A stretch of DNA of 39,008 nucleotides from assembly GCA_030950185.1 (NCBI GenBank), contig JAUZRU010000004.1:1-39008 (forward strand), read 5' to 3'. A model generated the notes under the pieces. That model searched no databases and was not told where the DNA came from. It worked only from the letters and a program-made list of their open reading frames with translations. This stretch comes from Paracoccaceae bacterium. Lineage in GTDB: Bacteria; Pseudomonadota; Alphaproteobacteria; Rhodobacterales; Rhodobacteraceae. Below, piece by piece: positions 26,739-34,518 of this stretch (the stretch's first letter is position 1; each line of letters opens with the position of its first letter). The position numbers were made by a program, and so were the translations under genes.

Positions 26739-26769
26739 TTGAAGCTATAGTTGCTAGAGACATTAGGTT
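26739..26769 (+). promoter_or_regulatory. MerR-type promoter/operator of the cation exporter
   Basis: TTGAAG (26739-26744), a 19-base spacer and TAGGTT (26764-26769). The long spacer carries the dyad CTATAG-TTG-CTAGAG (26745-26759) on which MerR proteins sit and untwist the DNA. Sequence and spacing match Zn/Cd/Pb-type MerR operators. Confidence 0.75.
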
Positions 26770-26772
26770 CGC

Positions 26773-26810
26773 CCCGACTCGAAAACAAGAACCCGACTCG
26801 AAAACAAGAA
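26773..26810. repeat. Perfect 19-bp tandem duplication in the exporter leader
   Basis: CCCGACTCGAAAACAAGAA occurs twice head to tail (26773-26791 and 26792-26810), downstream of the -10 and just ahead of the GTG start. The second copy ends in the AAGAAGGGA ribosome-site region. Confidence 0.9.
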
Positions 26811-26823
26811 GGGATGCCGCAGC

Positions 26824-27765
26824 GTGGGCCACCATCATCACCATCACATCGACCCCTCGGCCGGTGACCGCCGGGTTCTGATGGCCATCATCGTCAACCT
26901 TGCCTTGACGGTGGTGCAGATCATCGGCGGCATTCTGGCGGGCTCGCTGGCGCTGATTGCCGATGCACTGCACAATCTGTCGGATGCGATCGCGCTGGTC
27001 ATCGCCTTTGGCGCGCGCAAGATTGCCCGTCGCCCTGCCAATGCCGAGATGAGCTTTGGCTACGGCCGGATCGAGATTGTCGCCGCCCTGATCAACTATA
27101 CCACACTGATCGTGATCGGGCTTTATCTGCTGTACGAGGCGGTGCTGCGGTTCATTACCCCGCAGGGGGTCGATGGCTGGATGGTGGTGATCATTGCCGC
27201 TGTGGCGCTGGTGATCGACCTTGCCACCGCGGCGCTGACCTTTGCCATGTCGAAAAACAGCATGAACATCCGCGCCGCTTTCCTGCACAATGTTGCCGAC
27301 GCGCTTGGCTCGGTCGCGGTGATCTTTGCGGGCACGCTGATCATTCTTTACGACTGGCGCCTGATCGACCCGTTGGTGACTTTGCTGATCGCGGGCTATA
27401 TCCTGTGGCAGTCATTTGCCGAAATAGGCGCGGTCATCCGTATCCTGATGCTGGGCAGCCCCCCCGAGATGGAACCCGAAGAGGTGTTGCAGCTGGTGCG
27501 CGACACAGAAGGTGTGCAGGATATTCACCATGCCCATCTGTGGATGGTGGGTGAACACGACACCGCGCTGGATGCACATGTGGTGATTTCCGCGGGCGCC
27601 TGGGGACGGGCGGACGCGATCAAGGAACAGGTCAAGGCACGCCTGGCCGAGGGATTTGGCATCCACCACACCACGCTGGAGCTGGAATGTGCCAACCACG
27701 TCTGTGACGCGCCCGAAACCTTTGGTCGGGGTGCGCGCCATGACCATGGCGGTCACGAACATTGA
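26824..27765 (+). CDS. Cation diffusion facilitator (Zn/Cd/Co exporter) with natural hexahistidine N-terminus
   Basis: 313 residues from a GTG at 26824, with GGGA nine bases upstream. The protein begins MGHHHHHHIDPSAG and ends HDHGGHEH. Six membrane helices fit residues 20-210. The metal site has the paired HxxxD motifs DALHNLSDAIAL and LHNVADALGS, and a cytoplasmic C-terminal domain follows (HAHLWMVGEHDTALDAHVVIS). CDF proteins export divalent metals by proton antiport. The histidine-rich ends are probable metal-collecting tails. The ATG at 26814 is in another frame. Regulated by the divergent MerR protein. Confidence 0.9.
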   Translation: MGHHHHHHIDPSAGDRRVLMAIIVNLALTVVQIIGGILAGSLALIADALHNLSDAIALVIAFGARKIARRPANAEMSFGYGRIEIVAALINYTTLIVIGLYLLYEAVLRFITPQGVDGWMVVIIAAVALVIDLATAALTFAMSKNSMNIRAAFLHNVADALGSVAVIFAGTLIILYDWRLIDPLVTLLIAGYILWQSFAEIGAVIRILMLGSPPEMEPEEVLQLVRDTEGVQDIHHAHLWMVGEHDTALDAHVVISAGAWGRADAIKEQVKARLAEGFGIHHTTLELECANHVCDAPETFGRGARHDHGGHEH

Positions 27766-27770
27766 GGGGA

Positions 27771-27998
27771 TCAGCCCTTGCGGATGAAATAGACCTGCGG
27801 GGTTTCCTCGGTCAGGGCGGCGGCCAGCTCGTGGCCCTGTTCGTTGCAGAAATGGGGCATGTCCACGACCGCGGCCGGATCATCGGCCAGCACCCGAAGG
27901 ACCTGACCGCTTGCCAGCGCCATCAGCCGTTTGCGGGCCTTCAGCACCGGCAGTGGGCACAAAAGCCCGGTTGCGTCAAGTTCGGCATCCCATTCCAT
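27771..27998 (-). CDS. TusA-family sulfurtransferase
   Basis: 75 residues, full length for TusA. Carries the CPxP motif with the sulfur-carrying cysteine C14 in GLLCPLPVLKARKRL, then GQVLRVLADDPAAVVDMPHFCNEQGHEL. These proteins relay persulfide sulfur for tRNA thiolation, molybdenum cofactor or sulfur oxidation. A second cysteine (HFC) is common in relatives. It is convergent with the cation exporter (stop codons five bases apart) and divergent from ccdA; TusA with membrane redox or sulfur carriers is a recurring pairing. Its specific path is not shown by the sequence. Confidence 0.88.
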   Translation of the reverse strand: MEWDAELDATGLLCPLPVLKARKRLMALASGQVLRVLADDPAAVVDMPHFCNEQGHELAAALTEETPQVYFIRKG

Positions 27999-28111
27999 GA
28001 GTGCCGGATACCCTTACATCCCGGCCATGTCCACGGCTTTGTGAGCGGGCGCACAGTGCAATCGCGCGCGAATCAATCTAGACAGGGGCGATCAATGCCA
28101 AAGGAACCGCC

Positions 28112-28864
28112 ATGTTCGGAATAGACCTGTTTGATGCCAGCCTTCTTCCCGCCATGACCGTGGCGCTTGCCGCCGGGTTGCTCAGCTTCATTTCGCCCTG
28201 CGTTCTGCCCATCATCCCGCCCTATCTGGCCTATATGGGTGGCATCACCATGAACCAGCTGACCGAAGATTCACGCGCGCGGCGCCCGGCAATTGTGGCG
28301 TCGGTATTTTTCGTTCTTGGGCTTTCCACGGTGTTTCTGTTTCTGGGATTCGCGGCTTCGGCATTCGGGCAGTTCTTCTTGCAGAATCAACAGCTTTTCG
28401 GACGAATCGCTGGGATAGTGATCATCATTTTCGGCCTGCATTTCCTTGGCATATTCAAGATTCCGCTGTTGCAGCGCGAGGCCCGGATCGATGCGGGCGA
28501 CCGCGGCGGGTCCTCGCTTGGCGCCTATGTGCTGGGCCTGGCCTTTGCCTTTGGCTGGACGCCCTGCATCGGCCCCATTCTGGGGGCAATCCTGTCGATG
28601 GCCGCGCAAGAGGATTCCATCGGGCGCGGCACCTTCCTGATGGGGATGTATGCGGTCGGGTTGGGGCTGCCCTTCATCCTGTCGGCGATCTTCATCAATC
28701 GGGCCATGGGGCTGATGAACCGGCTGAAACGCCATATGGGCCTGATCGAAAAGATCATGGGCGGGCTGTTGATTGCCGTTGGCGTGATGATGGCCACCGG
28801 GGCATTTTCACGCCTGTCCTACTGGCTGCTGGAAACCTTCCCCGCGCTCAGCCAGATCGGGTAA
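28112..28864 (+). CDS. ccdA: CcdA-type cytochrome c biogenesis / thiol-redox membrane protein
   Basis: 250 residues, six predicted membrane helices. Two conserved cysteines sit in the helix pair motifs SFISPCVLPIIPPYLAYMGG (C30) and FGWTPCIGPILGAILS (C152), as in CcdA and the DsbD core. Family role: moves reducing equivalents from cytoplasmic thioredoxin to periplasmic thiol proteins, needed for cytochrome c maturation. Start ATG at 28112, after an AAGGA-like site. Divergent from tusA. Confidence 0.9.
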   Translation: MFGIDLFDASLLPAMTVALAAGLLSFISPCVLPIIPPYLAYMGGITMNQLTEDSRARRPAIVASVFFVLGLSTVFLFLGFAASAFGQFFLQNQQLFGRIAGIVIIIFGLHFLGIFKIPLLQREARIDAGDRGGSSLGAYVLGLAFAFGWTPCIGPILGAILSMAAQEDSIGRGTFLMGMYAVGLGLPFILSAIFINRAMGLMNRLKRHMGLIEKIMGGLLIAVGVMMATGAFSRLSYWLLETFPALSQIG

Positions 28865-28931
28865 ATCCGCCCTTATCGGTGCTGGCCGGTTCTGCTAGGT
28901 TTCCGGTGACAGGCAGGCAGAGGTCGGGCAG

Positions 28932-30155
28932 GTGGCCAGCAGCGAAAACGATTCAGGTACGGGTGATGTCAGGCGGCGGCAGGTGTTTTACATCCCCGGC
29001 TATGACCCGATGCTGCCGCGACGCTATCGCGAACTTTACCGCAGCGAGGGGCGACGGCAGGCCGAGATTTCCGGCTATGAGCTGAAACTCGGCGCATTGG
29101 GCGGGCGGCAAAATTATGCCTGGCATGTGGATGCGGTGATCGACGGCAGTCATGTCGAAACCGATTTCGAGTTTCTCGCCTGGTCCGATCTTGTGCGCGA
29201 TTCAATGGAACGCTCGATCATCGGCACCTTTGCCCAGCTCGCCCGCGTGGTGTGGATCTATGTTTCCGGCGGAGCGCTCAGGCGTCTGGCGGGGATGCGC
29301 AAGGGGCCGGTCATCGCGGCGCTTTATCCGATCTTCATGCTGCTTGCCCAGCTGGTGCTCGGGGCCGCCGCCGGTGCCCTTGTCTGGTGGGCCGTTGGTC
29401 TGTTTCTGCCGCAATGGGTGGGCGCGCTGACCGGTCTGGCCGCCCTGTCGGGCGTGATGATCCTGTTTCGACGGATCGACAACCGCCTGTTTGCCTATTA
29501 CCTGATGCATGACTACGCCTTTACCGCGCTCAGAGGCGGGCAATACCCGGGCGAGCTGGAACAGCGCATCGCGCTTTTTGTCGCCCGCCTGCGCGCGGCC
29601 CTTCAAAGTGATGTGGACGAGGTTCTTCTGGTCGGTCATTCCTCGGGGGCACATATCGGCGTGTCGGTGCTGGCCGATCTGCTGCGTGCCGGTGATCTGG
29701 GGAAGGCGCGCCCGAAACTGGGTTTTCTGACACTCGGCCATGTCATCCCGATGGTCAGCTTTCTGCCACACGCCCATCGCCTGCGGCGCGATCTGCATGA
29801 CCTGAGCCGTTCCGATCTGCTGACCTGGGTCGATGTCACCGCCCCCGGCGATGGCTGCACCTTTGCGTTGGTCGATCCGGTCAGCGTCTGCGGCGCAGCC
29901 CCCGCACAGGGCCAGCGCTGGCCGCTGGTGATCTCGGCCGCTTTCAGCCAGACATTGGCACCCGAAACCTGGCAACGCCTGAAATGGCGCTTTTTCCGGG
30001 TGCATTTCCAGTATCTCTGCGCCTTCGAGCGCCCGCGCGACTATGACTATTTCCGCATCACCGCAGGGCCGCTGTCACTGGCGCGCCGCTTCAAGGGGCG
30101 CAAACCCTCGCCCAGCTGCCTGCGGGGCGCGCGGATATCATTCAGGAAAGCATAG
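28932..30155 (+). CDS. Unknown membrane protein with a serine-hydrolase GHSSG motif
   Basis: 407 residues from a GTG at 28932, 67 bases after ccdA on the same strand. An N-terminal soluble part opens with FYIPGYDPMLPRRYRELYR, two hydrophobic helices lie at about 130-180 (IFMLLAQLVLGAAAGALVWW, GALTGLAALSGVMILF), and the C-terminal half has LLVGHSSGAHIGVSVLADLL with the nucleophile-elbow serine at 237. The FYIPGYD opening and the GxSxG-type elbow suggest an alpha/beta hydrolase interrupted by a membrane hairpin. The acid and histidine of a triad cannot be assigned with confidence. Substrate unknown; I do not recognise a named family. Confidence 0.75.
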   Translation: MASSENDSGTGDVRRRQVFYIPGYDPMLPRRYRELYRSEGRRQAEISGYELKLGALGGRQNYAWHVDAVIDGSHVETDFEFLAWSDLVRDSMERSIIGTFAQLARVVWIYVSGGALRRLAGMRKGPVIAALYPIFMLLAQLVLGAAAGALVWWAVGLFLPQWVGALTGLAALSGVMILFRRIDNRLFAYYLMHDYAFTALRGGQYPGELEQRIALFVARLRAALQSDVDEVLLVGHSSGAHIGVSVLADLLRAGDLGKARPKLGFLTLGHVIPMVSFLPHAHRLRRDLHDLSRSDLLTWVDVTAPGDGCTFALVDPVSVCGAAPAQGQRWPLVISAAFSQTLAPETWQRLKWRFFRVHFQYLCAFERPRDYDYFRITAGPLSLARRFKGRKPSPSCLRGARISFRKA

Positions 30156-30280
30156 CTGCACAGGGTGTTTTCCCCAATCCCTTTCCTTTCCGGATGCGAA
30201 CGGTTATCCAGCCGACCGAACCGGGTGTGCAGAACACATTCGAAGTATTGCGGAAAGATATCGGAAAGCTGAGCTGAACC

Positions 30281-30952
30281 ATGCTGAAACGAATTCTGAA
30301 CACCCTGAAATCCATTTTCGGAAACCGTCCAGCACGCTATGCCGGCTTGCCCACCGCCCTGGACCGCAGAATGTTTGGTATTCTGCCGGTAAATCTGGAC
30401 AAGCGGAGATACGAGGCCGCGTTGATCGAGGGGCTGTCCAGAAGCGTTAAAAAGGGTGATCGGGTCATCGTGATCGGTGGCGGGCTTGGTGTCACCGCTG
30501 CCTATGCCGCGATTCAGGCCGGTGTTGATGGCAAGGTAATCTGCTACGAGGGCAGCAGCCCCGCGATCCCCAAGATTGAAAAGACGCTTGAACGCAACAA
30601 TGTGCGCGATCGCGTCGAGGTGGTTCATGCGATCGTCAACTCCAGTGCTGGCGTCTATGGGGATGAACATGCCGAAGAGATCGTGCCGACCGAGGCTTTG
30701 CCGGAATGTGATATTCTCGAGATGGATTGCGAGGGCGGCGAGGCGGTCATCCTGCCAAAGCTGAAAATTCAACCGCGCGCCATTATTGTGGAAACCCACG
30801 GATTTACCGGCGCAACGACCGACAAGGTGGCGGAAATACTGAAGTCAATGGGGTACAGCACCGAAGATCTTGGCGTTGCCGAGCCGTATCTGAAAAAATT
30901 CTGTCTCAAGCATGATATAAGGGTCCTGTTTGCCGTTCGCAAAGACGCATAG
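30281..30952 (+). CDS. FkbM-like SAM-dependent methyltransferase
   Basis: 223 residues. Rossmann-type glycine loop VIVIGGGLGVTAAYAAIQAG (about 62-81), acidic strand end VICYEGSS, and the motif CDILEMDCEGGEAVIL, which parallels the FkbM family. Possible substrates are O-methylated sugars or lipids; none can be named. Codon choice is visibly more A+T-rich and less biased to C/G third positions than in flanking genes, and the neighbours are unrelated, which suggests a later arrival. Start ATG at 30281 after GGAAAG. Convergent with paaX. Confidence 0.72.
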   Translation: MLKRILNTLKSIFGNRPARYAGLPTALDRRMFGILPVNLDKRRYEAALIEGLSRSVKKGDRVIVIGGGLGVTAAYAAIQAGVDGKVICYEGSSPAIPKIEKTLERNNVRDRVEVVHAIVNSSAGVYGDEHAEEIVPTEALPECDILEMDCEGGEAVILPKLKIQPRAIIVETHGFTGATTDKVAEILKSMGYSTEDLGVAEPYLKKFCLKHDIRVLFAVRKDA

Positions 30953-30994
30953 CAAACGGGTTTTGGCCCTTTCTTCATTTACTTGACGGCGCCC

Positions 30995-31837
30995 TCAGCC
31001 GGGCGTTTCCTGAAGCTCGTCAAGCGCCGGGCGTTCCAGCCGATGCAGCAGCGCCATCACGCGCTCGCGGCAGGCGACGCCGGGCCAGCCGTCGGGAAAG
31101 AACCGGTCGGGCAGGTTCGGCTGGCGCAGCAGCAGGCGGCGCCAGTGGTGGACGATCAGCACCCGCAGCGTGGCGCGCTCGGTTGCGTCCAGCGCCGGAA
31201 TATCACCATCCAGCAGCGCGGACAGGTCGCGCAGCCTTGCGCACAGATCGGCAAAGCCCTGTTCAAGCCCCTCGGGGGGCATTGATGCGCGCAGCCAGTC
31301 GGGGAGATGGGTAATCTGCCCGTCAACCGCCAGAAATTCTTCGCTGGCGGCAAGATCACCGGCCCCCAGATAGATCCCCGGCCCGATGATGTGAAAACCC
31401 TGCTCCTGCAAGGCCTTTTCATCCTGCACGCGCGCCGCCTGAACCATCGGGCGCGAGACCAGCAATTGCCAGCTGTCCGGCTCGGGCAGCGAGGGGGCGT
31501 AGATGCGGGCGCGGGCAGCCTGGGTTTCCCTGAACCCCATGTCGGTCAGGCGATAGGCGCTTGATCGTCCGGTCTTGCGGCTGGTGATCCATCCATCCTT
31601 GCGCAGGCGGAACAGGGCTACGCGCACCGCCTCGGGTTTCAGCCCCATCAGCGTGGTCAGACGGGTCAGCAGCGTGCCGGTGATCACGTCGTCGCGTTGC
31701 AGTGCCAGATCGCCAAAGACCGAGATGATGACCGACCAGACCCTGAGATCGCCCTGTGCGGTCAGCAGGGCGACTGCGCGGGTGAACAACTCGGCAGGCG
31801 AGGGGGGATGATCATCCTCTGCCTGCTGCTGTGCCAT
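30995..31837 (-). CDS. paaX: Phenylacetate catabolism repressor PaaX
   Basis: 280 residues. N-terminal winged helix of PaaX type (RVWSVIISVFGDLALQRDD, GLKPEAVRVALFRLRKDGWITSRKTGRSSAYRLTDMG) and a C-terminal effector domain ending in HHWRRLLLRQPNLPDRFFPDGWPG. Family role: represses paa genes until phenylacetyl-CoA binds. It lies 11 bases after paaE on the same strand, so it is most likely the last gene of the operon it controls. Confidence 0.93.
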   Translation of the reverse strand: MAQQQAEDDHPPSPAELFTRAVALLTAQGDLRVWSVIISVFGDLALQRDDVITGTLLTRLTTLMGLKPEAVRVALFRLRKDGWITSRKTGRSSAYRLTDMGFRETQAARARIYAPSLPEPDSWQLLVSRPMVQAARVQDEKALQEQGFHIIGPGIYLGAGDLAASEEFLAVDGQITHLPDWLRASMPPEGLEQGFADLCARLRDLSALLDGDIPALDATERATLRVLIVHHWRRLLLRQPNLPDRFFPDGWPGVACRERVMALLHRLERPALDELQETPG

Positions 31838-31848
31838 CTGTTGCGCTC

Positions 31849-32925
31849 CTACTGGTCGTAATCCACCACCACCCGATCAGATACCGGGTAACACTGGCAG
31901 GTCAAGACATAGCCCTGTTCGACCTCGTAATCCTCCAGCGCGTGATTGGCGATCATCTCGACCTCGCCCTCGACCACGCGCGCCTTGCAGCTGGCACACA
32001 CGCCGGCCTGACAGGAAAAGGGGGCATCCAGATCATGTTCGATGGCGGCCTGCAGCAGGCTTTGCCCCTCGCGCGGCATTTCAAAGCTGCGGGCGGTGCC
32101 GTCGATGGTAACGGTGGCCCTGGTCACCGCCCCGGCAGCCACGCCACCCGCGCGTTTTGGCGGCTGTTTGGCGCGCCCCGGCTGGTTGCCGAGGAACAGT
32201 TCCACCTTGATGCGGCTGTCATCGACGCCGTGGTCGTGCAGCGCGGCCTTGATGGCCTCCATCATCGGTTCGGGGCCGCAGATGAAGGTGGTGTCGATTG
32301 CCTTGATGTCGATCCAGTGCCTGAACAACAGCGCGCATTTTTCCCGATCGACGCGGCCGGTGAACAGGTAGATTTCCTGCGCGTCGGTTTCAAGAATGTG
32401 GATCACGGTCAGGCGGCCCAGATAGCGGTTCTTGAGGTCTTCGATTTCCTCGCGGAACATGATCGTGTTGACCGCGCGGTTGGCATAGACCAGCGTGAAT
32501 TCGCTGTTCGGTTCCTCTTCCAGAACGGTTTTCAGGATCGACAGCACCGGGGTGATGCCGCTGCCCCCGGCAAAGCCGAGATAGCTGTTGCGGGCGTGTC
32601 GCTCGGGGGTAAGGGTGAACCGCCCCTCGGGGGGCATCACCTGCACATGATCCCCGACCTTCAGTTCGGTATTGGCCCAGGTCGAAAAGGCACCGCCATC
32701 GACGCGCTTGATGCCGACCTTCAGCACCCCCTCGGAGGGGCTGGTGCAGATCGAATAGCAGCGGCGCAGCTCGGTGCCCTCGAAATCGCGCCGGAAGGTC
32801 AGATACTGGCCGGGGGTAAAGGCGAAACTGTCACGCGCCTCGGGCGCGGGTTGCAGGGTCAGCACCACCGCATCGCGGATCGTGTGCTGGATGTCGGTGA
32901 CGGTCAGGTCATGGAAGCGGGCCAT
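31849..32925 (-). CDS. paaE: 1,2-phenylacetyl-CoA epoxidase reductase subunit PaaE
   Basis: 358 residues from the ATG at 32925. Ferredoxin-NADP reductase-type FAD domain (FTPGQYLTFRR, RRCYSICTSP), nucleotide domain (FAGGSGITPVLSILKT, FICGPEPMMEA) and a C-terminal plant-type 2Fe-2S domain (FSCQAGVCASCKARV, then a fourth cysteine in VLTCQCYP). Passes electrons from NADPH to the PaaA di-iron centre. Ends the paaABCDE set. Confidence 0.95.
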   Translation of the reverse strand: MARFHDLTVTDIQHTIRDAVVLTLQPAPEARDSFAFTPGQYLTFRRDFEGTELRRCYSICTSPSEGVLKVGIKRVDGGAFSTWANTELKVGDHVQVMPPEGRFTLTPERHARNSYLGFAGGSGITPVLSILKTVLEEEPNSEFTLVYANRAVNTIMFREEIEDLKNRYLGRLTVIHILETDAQEIYLFTGRVDREKCALLFRHWIDIKAIDTTFICGPEPMMEAIKAALHDHGVDDSRIKVELFLGNQPGRAKQPPKRAGGVAAGAVTRATVTIDGTARSFEMPREGQSLLQAAIEHDLDAPFSCQAGVCASCKARVVEGEVEMIANHALEDYEVEQGYVLTCQCYPVSDRVVVDYDQ

Positions 32926-32935
32926 CGGGCACCTC

Positions 32936-33463
32936 TCAGATACATTTGAAATAGTCGAAGGGTTCAAGGCAGTCATTGCACCGCCACAGCGCCTTGCACG
33001 GGGTCGAGCCGAATTGCGCGGTCAGCTCCAGCGAGCGGCCGCCGCAGCGGGGGCAGGCCTCGGGGATGCCCTTGGGCTGGGGGGGCGCGATGCCGTATTC
33101 CAGCAGCGCGGCGCGGCCTTTTTCGCTGATCCAGTCGGTTGTCCAGGCAGGCGAAAGCCGGGTTTCGATGCGGGCGTTTTCGATGCCATTTGCGTGCAGG
33201 CAGGCAAGGATGTCCTCGTTGATCACGCGCGTTGCCGGGCAGCCCGAATAGGTGGGGGTGACGGTGACCACCACCTTGTCACCGTCCAGATCGACCGCGC
33301 GGATGATGCCCAGATCGACAAGCGAGATCACCGGGATTTCCGGGTCTGGTACGGTGTCGAGCAGCTGCCAGACATGGTCGGGCGTCAGGGGCGCGCGCGC
33401 CCCATCATCAGGGCGCGTCCGATCCTTGCCAGCCGGCACGGGGGCAAGGGGCGCGTTGCTCAC
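32936..33463 (-). CDS. paaD: 1,2-phenylacetyl-CoA epoxidase subunit PaaD
   Basis: 175 residues from a GTG at 33463 that overlaps the paaC stop by four bases (GTGA); a second GTG at 33466 is equally in frame. MIP18/SufT-like domain (VPDPEIPVISLVDLGIIR, YSGCPATRVINEDI) plus a C-terminal zinc-ribbon-like cysteine set (CPRCGG ... CNDCLEPFDYFKC). PaaD is needed for epoxidase activity, probably in iron-sulfur or di-iron assembly. Confidence 0.92.
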   Translation of the reverse strand: MSNAPLAPVPAGKDRTRPDDGARAPLTPDHVWQLLDTVPDPEIPVISLVDLGIIRAVDLDGDKVVVTVTPTYSGCPATRVINEDILACLHANGIENARIETRLSPAWTTDWISEKGRAALLEYGIAPPQPKGIPEACPRCGGRSLELTAQFGSTPCKALWRCNDCLEPFDYFKCI

Positions 33464-34221
33464 CACGTTGCCCCCGGATAGGCGCGCTGCAGGAACTGCA
33501 TTTCGGCCAGGATATAGCCCAGATCCTCGGTATGGCGGCCGGTCTTGCCGCCGGTCTGGGCGAAATCGCTGTCGGGGCGCGCAAGCGTCGCCTCGTTCAG
33601 CGCGGCGTTGACGATCCCGTCCCATTCGCCGCGCAGGGTCGAGGGCAGGGGGCCGACGCCCGCATCCGCAATCGCCCGGTCCACGTCGTCGTCAAGGAAC
33701 ATCTCGCCCACATAATCCCACAGCGCATCCAGCGCCGATTGCATGCGCGCATGGCTTTCCCCGGTGCCGTCGCCCAGGGCGATGACGGTTCCGCGCGAGC
33801 GCTCCAGATGATAGGCCGCCTCTTTCAGCGCCTTTTCGGCGATGTCTGCCACGCGCTGGTCGGTGGATTCCTTCAGCCGAGCCAGCAATACGTTCTGCCA
33901 GGCGTCGAACAGGAATTGCCGCATCATGGTGTGACCGAAATCGCCATTGGGACGCTCGACCAACAGAAGGTTGCGAAAATCCCAGGCGTCGCGCAGATAG
34001 GCCAACGCATCGGCATCACGGCCTTTTCCCTCGACCTCGCCCGCGAGGTTCAGCCACATCTGCGTCTGTCCGATCAGGTCAAGCGCGGTGTTGGCCAGGG
34101 CGATATCCTCTTCCAGCACCGGCGCGTGGCCGCACCATTCGGAAACCCGGTGCGACAGCACCAGCGTGTTGTCGCCCAGGCGCAGCAGCCAGTCGAACAG
34201 GGTGTCGCGATCCACAGCCAT
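33460..34221 (-). CDS. paaC: 1,2-phenylacetyl-CoA epoxidase structural subunit PaaC
   Basis: 253 residues from the ATG at 34221, which overlaps the paaB stop (TGATG); a GTG directly before it is the alternative. Ferritin-like fold with FDWLLRLGDNTLVLSHRVSEWCGHAPVLEEDIALANTALDL and RPNGDFGHTMMRQFLFDAW. PaaC pairs with PaaA as the non-catalytic partner of the epoxidase core. Confidence 0.94.
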   Translation of the reverse strand: MAVDRDTLFDWLLRLGDNTLVLSHRVSEWCGHAPVLEEDIALANTALDLIGQTQMWLNLAGEVEGKGRDADALAYLRDAWDFRNLLLVERPNGDFGHTMMRQFLFDAWQNVLLARLKESTDQRVADIAEKALKEAAYHLERSRGTVIALGDGTGESHARMQSALDALWDYVGEMFLDDDVDRAIADAGVGPLPSTLRGEWDGIVNAALNEATLARPDSDFAQTGGKTGRHTEDLGYILAEMQFLQRAYPGATW

Positions 34222-34505
34222 CACATGGCCCCCGCATCGTCGGGGATGTCATAGAATGACGGGTGGCGATAGACCTTGGATTCCGAGGGCTCGAACAGCG
34301 GGCCCTTGTCGGACGGGCTGGAGGCGGTGATATGGGCGGCCTCGACAACCCAGATGCTGACGCCCTCGTTGCGCCGTGTATAGACGTCGCGGGCGTTGCG
34401 CAGTGCGGTTTCGGCATCGGGGGCGTGCAGGCTGCCCACATGGCGGTGCGACAGGCCGTGCTGGCCACGGATGAAAACCTCCCAAAGGGGCCATTCGCTT
34501 GACAT
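34221..34505 (-). CDS. paaB: 1,2-phenylacetyl-CoA epoxidase subunit PaaB
   Basis: 94 residues, standard length. MSSEWPLWEVFIRGQHGLSHRHVGSLHAPDAETALRNARD start with the VYTRRNEGVSIWVV core. Bridges PaaAC heterodimers in the epoxidase complex. ATG at 34505 follows AAGGAGAA, fourteen bases after the paaA stop. Overlaps paaC by one base. Confidence 0.94.
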   Translation of the reverse strand: MSSEWPLWEVFIRGQHGLSHRHVGSLHAPDAETALRNARDVYTRRNEGVSIWVVEAAHITASSPSDKGPLFEPSESKVYRHPSFYDIPDDAGAM

Positions 34506-34518
34506 TGGTGTATTCTCC

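Noticed and set aside
26824-26850. Cloning-vector contamination suggested by MGHHHHHH
   Set aside because: The histidine codons run straight into a native CDF protein with its own upstream ribosome site, promoter and divergent regulator; no vector sequence is seen.
31831-32949. 372-codon plus-strand frame opposite paaE
   Set aside because: Shadow of the conserved paaE gene.
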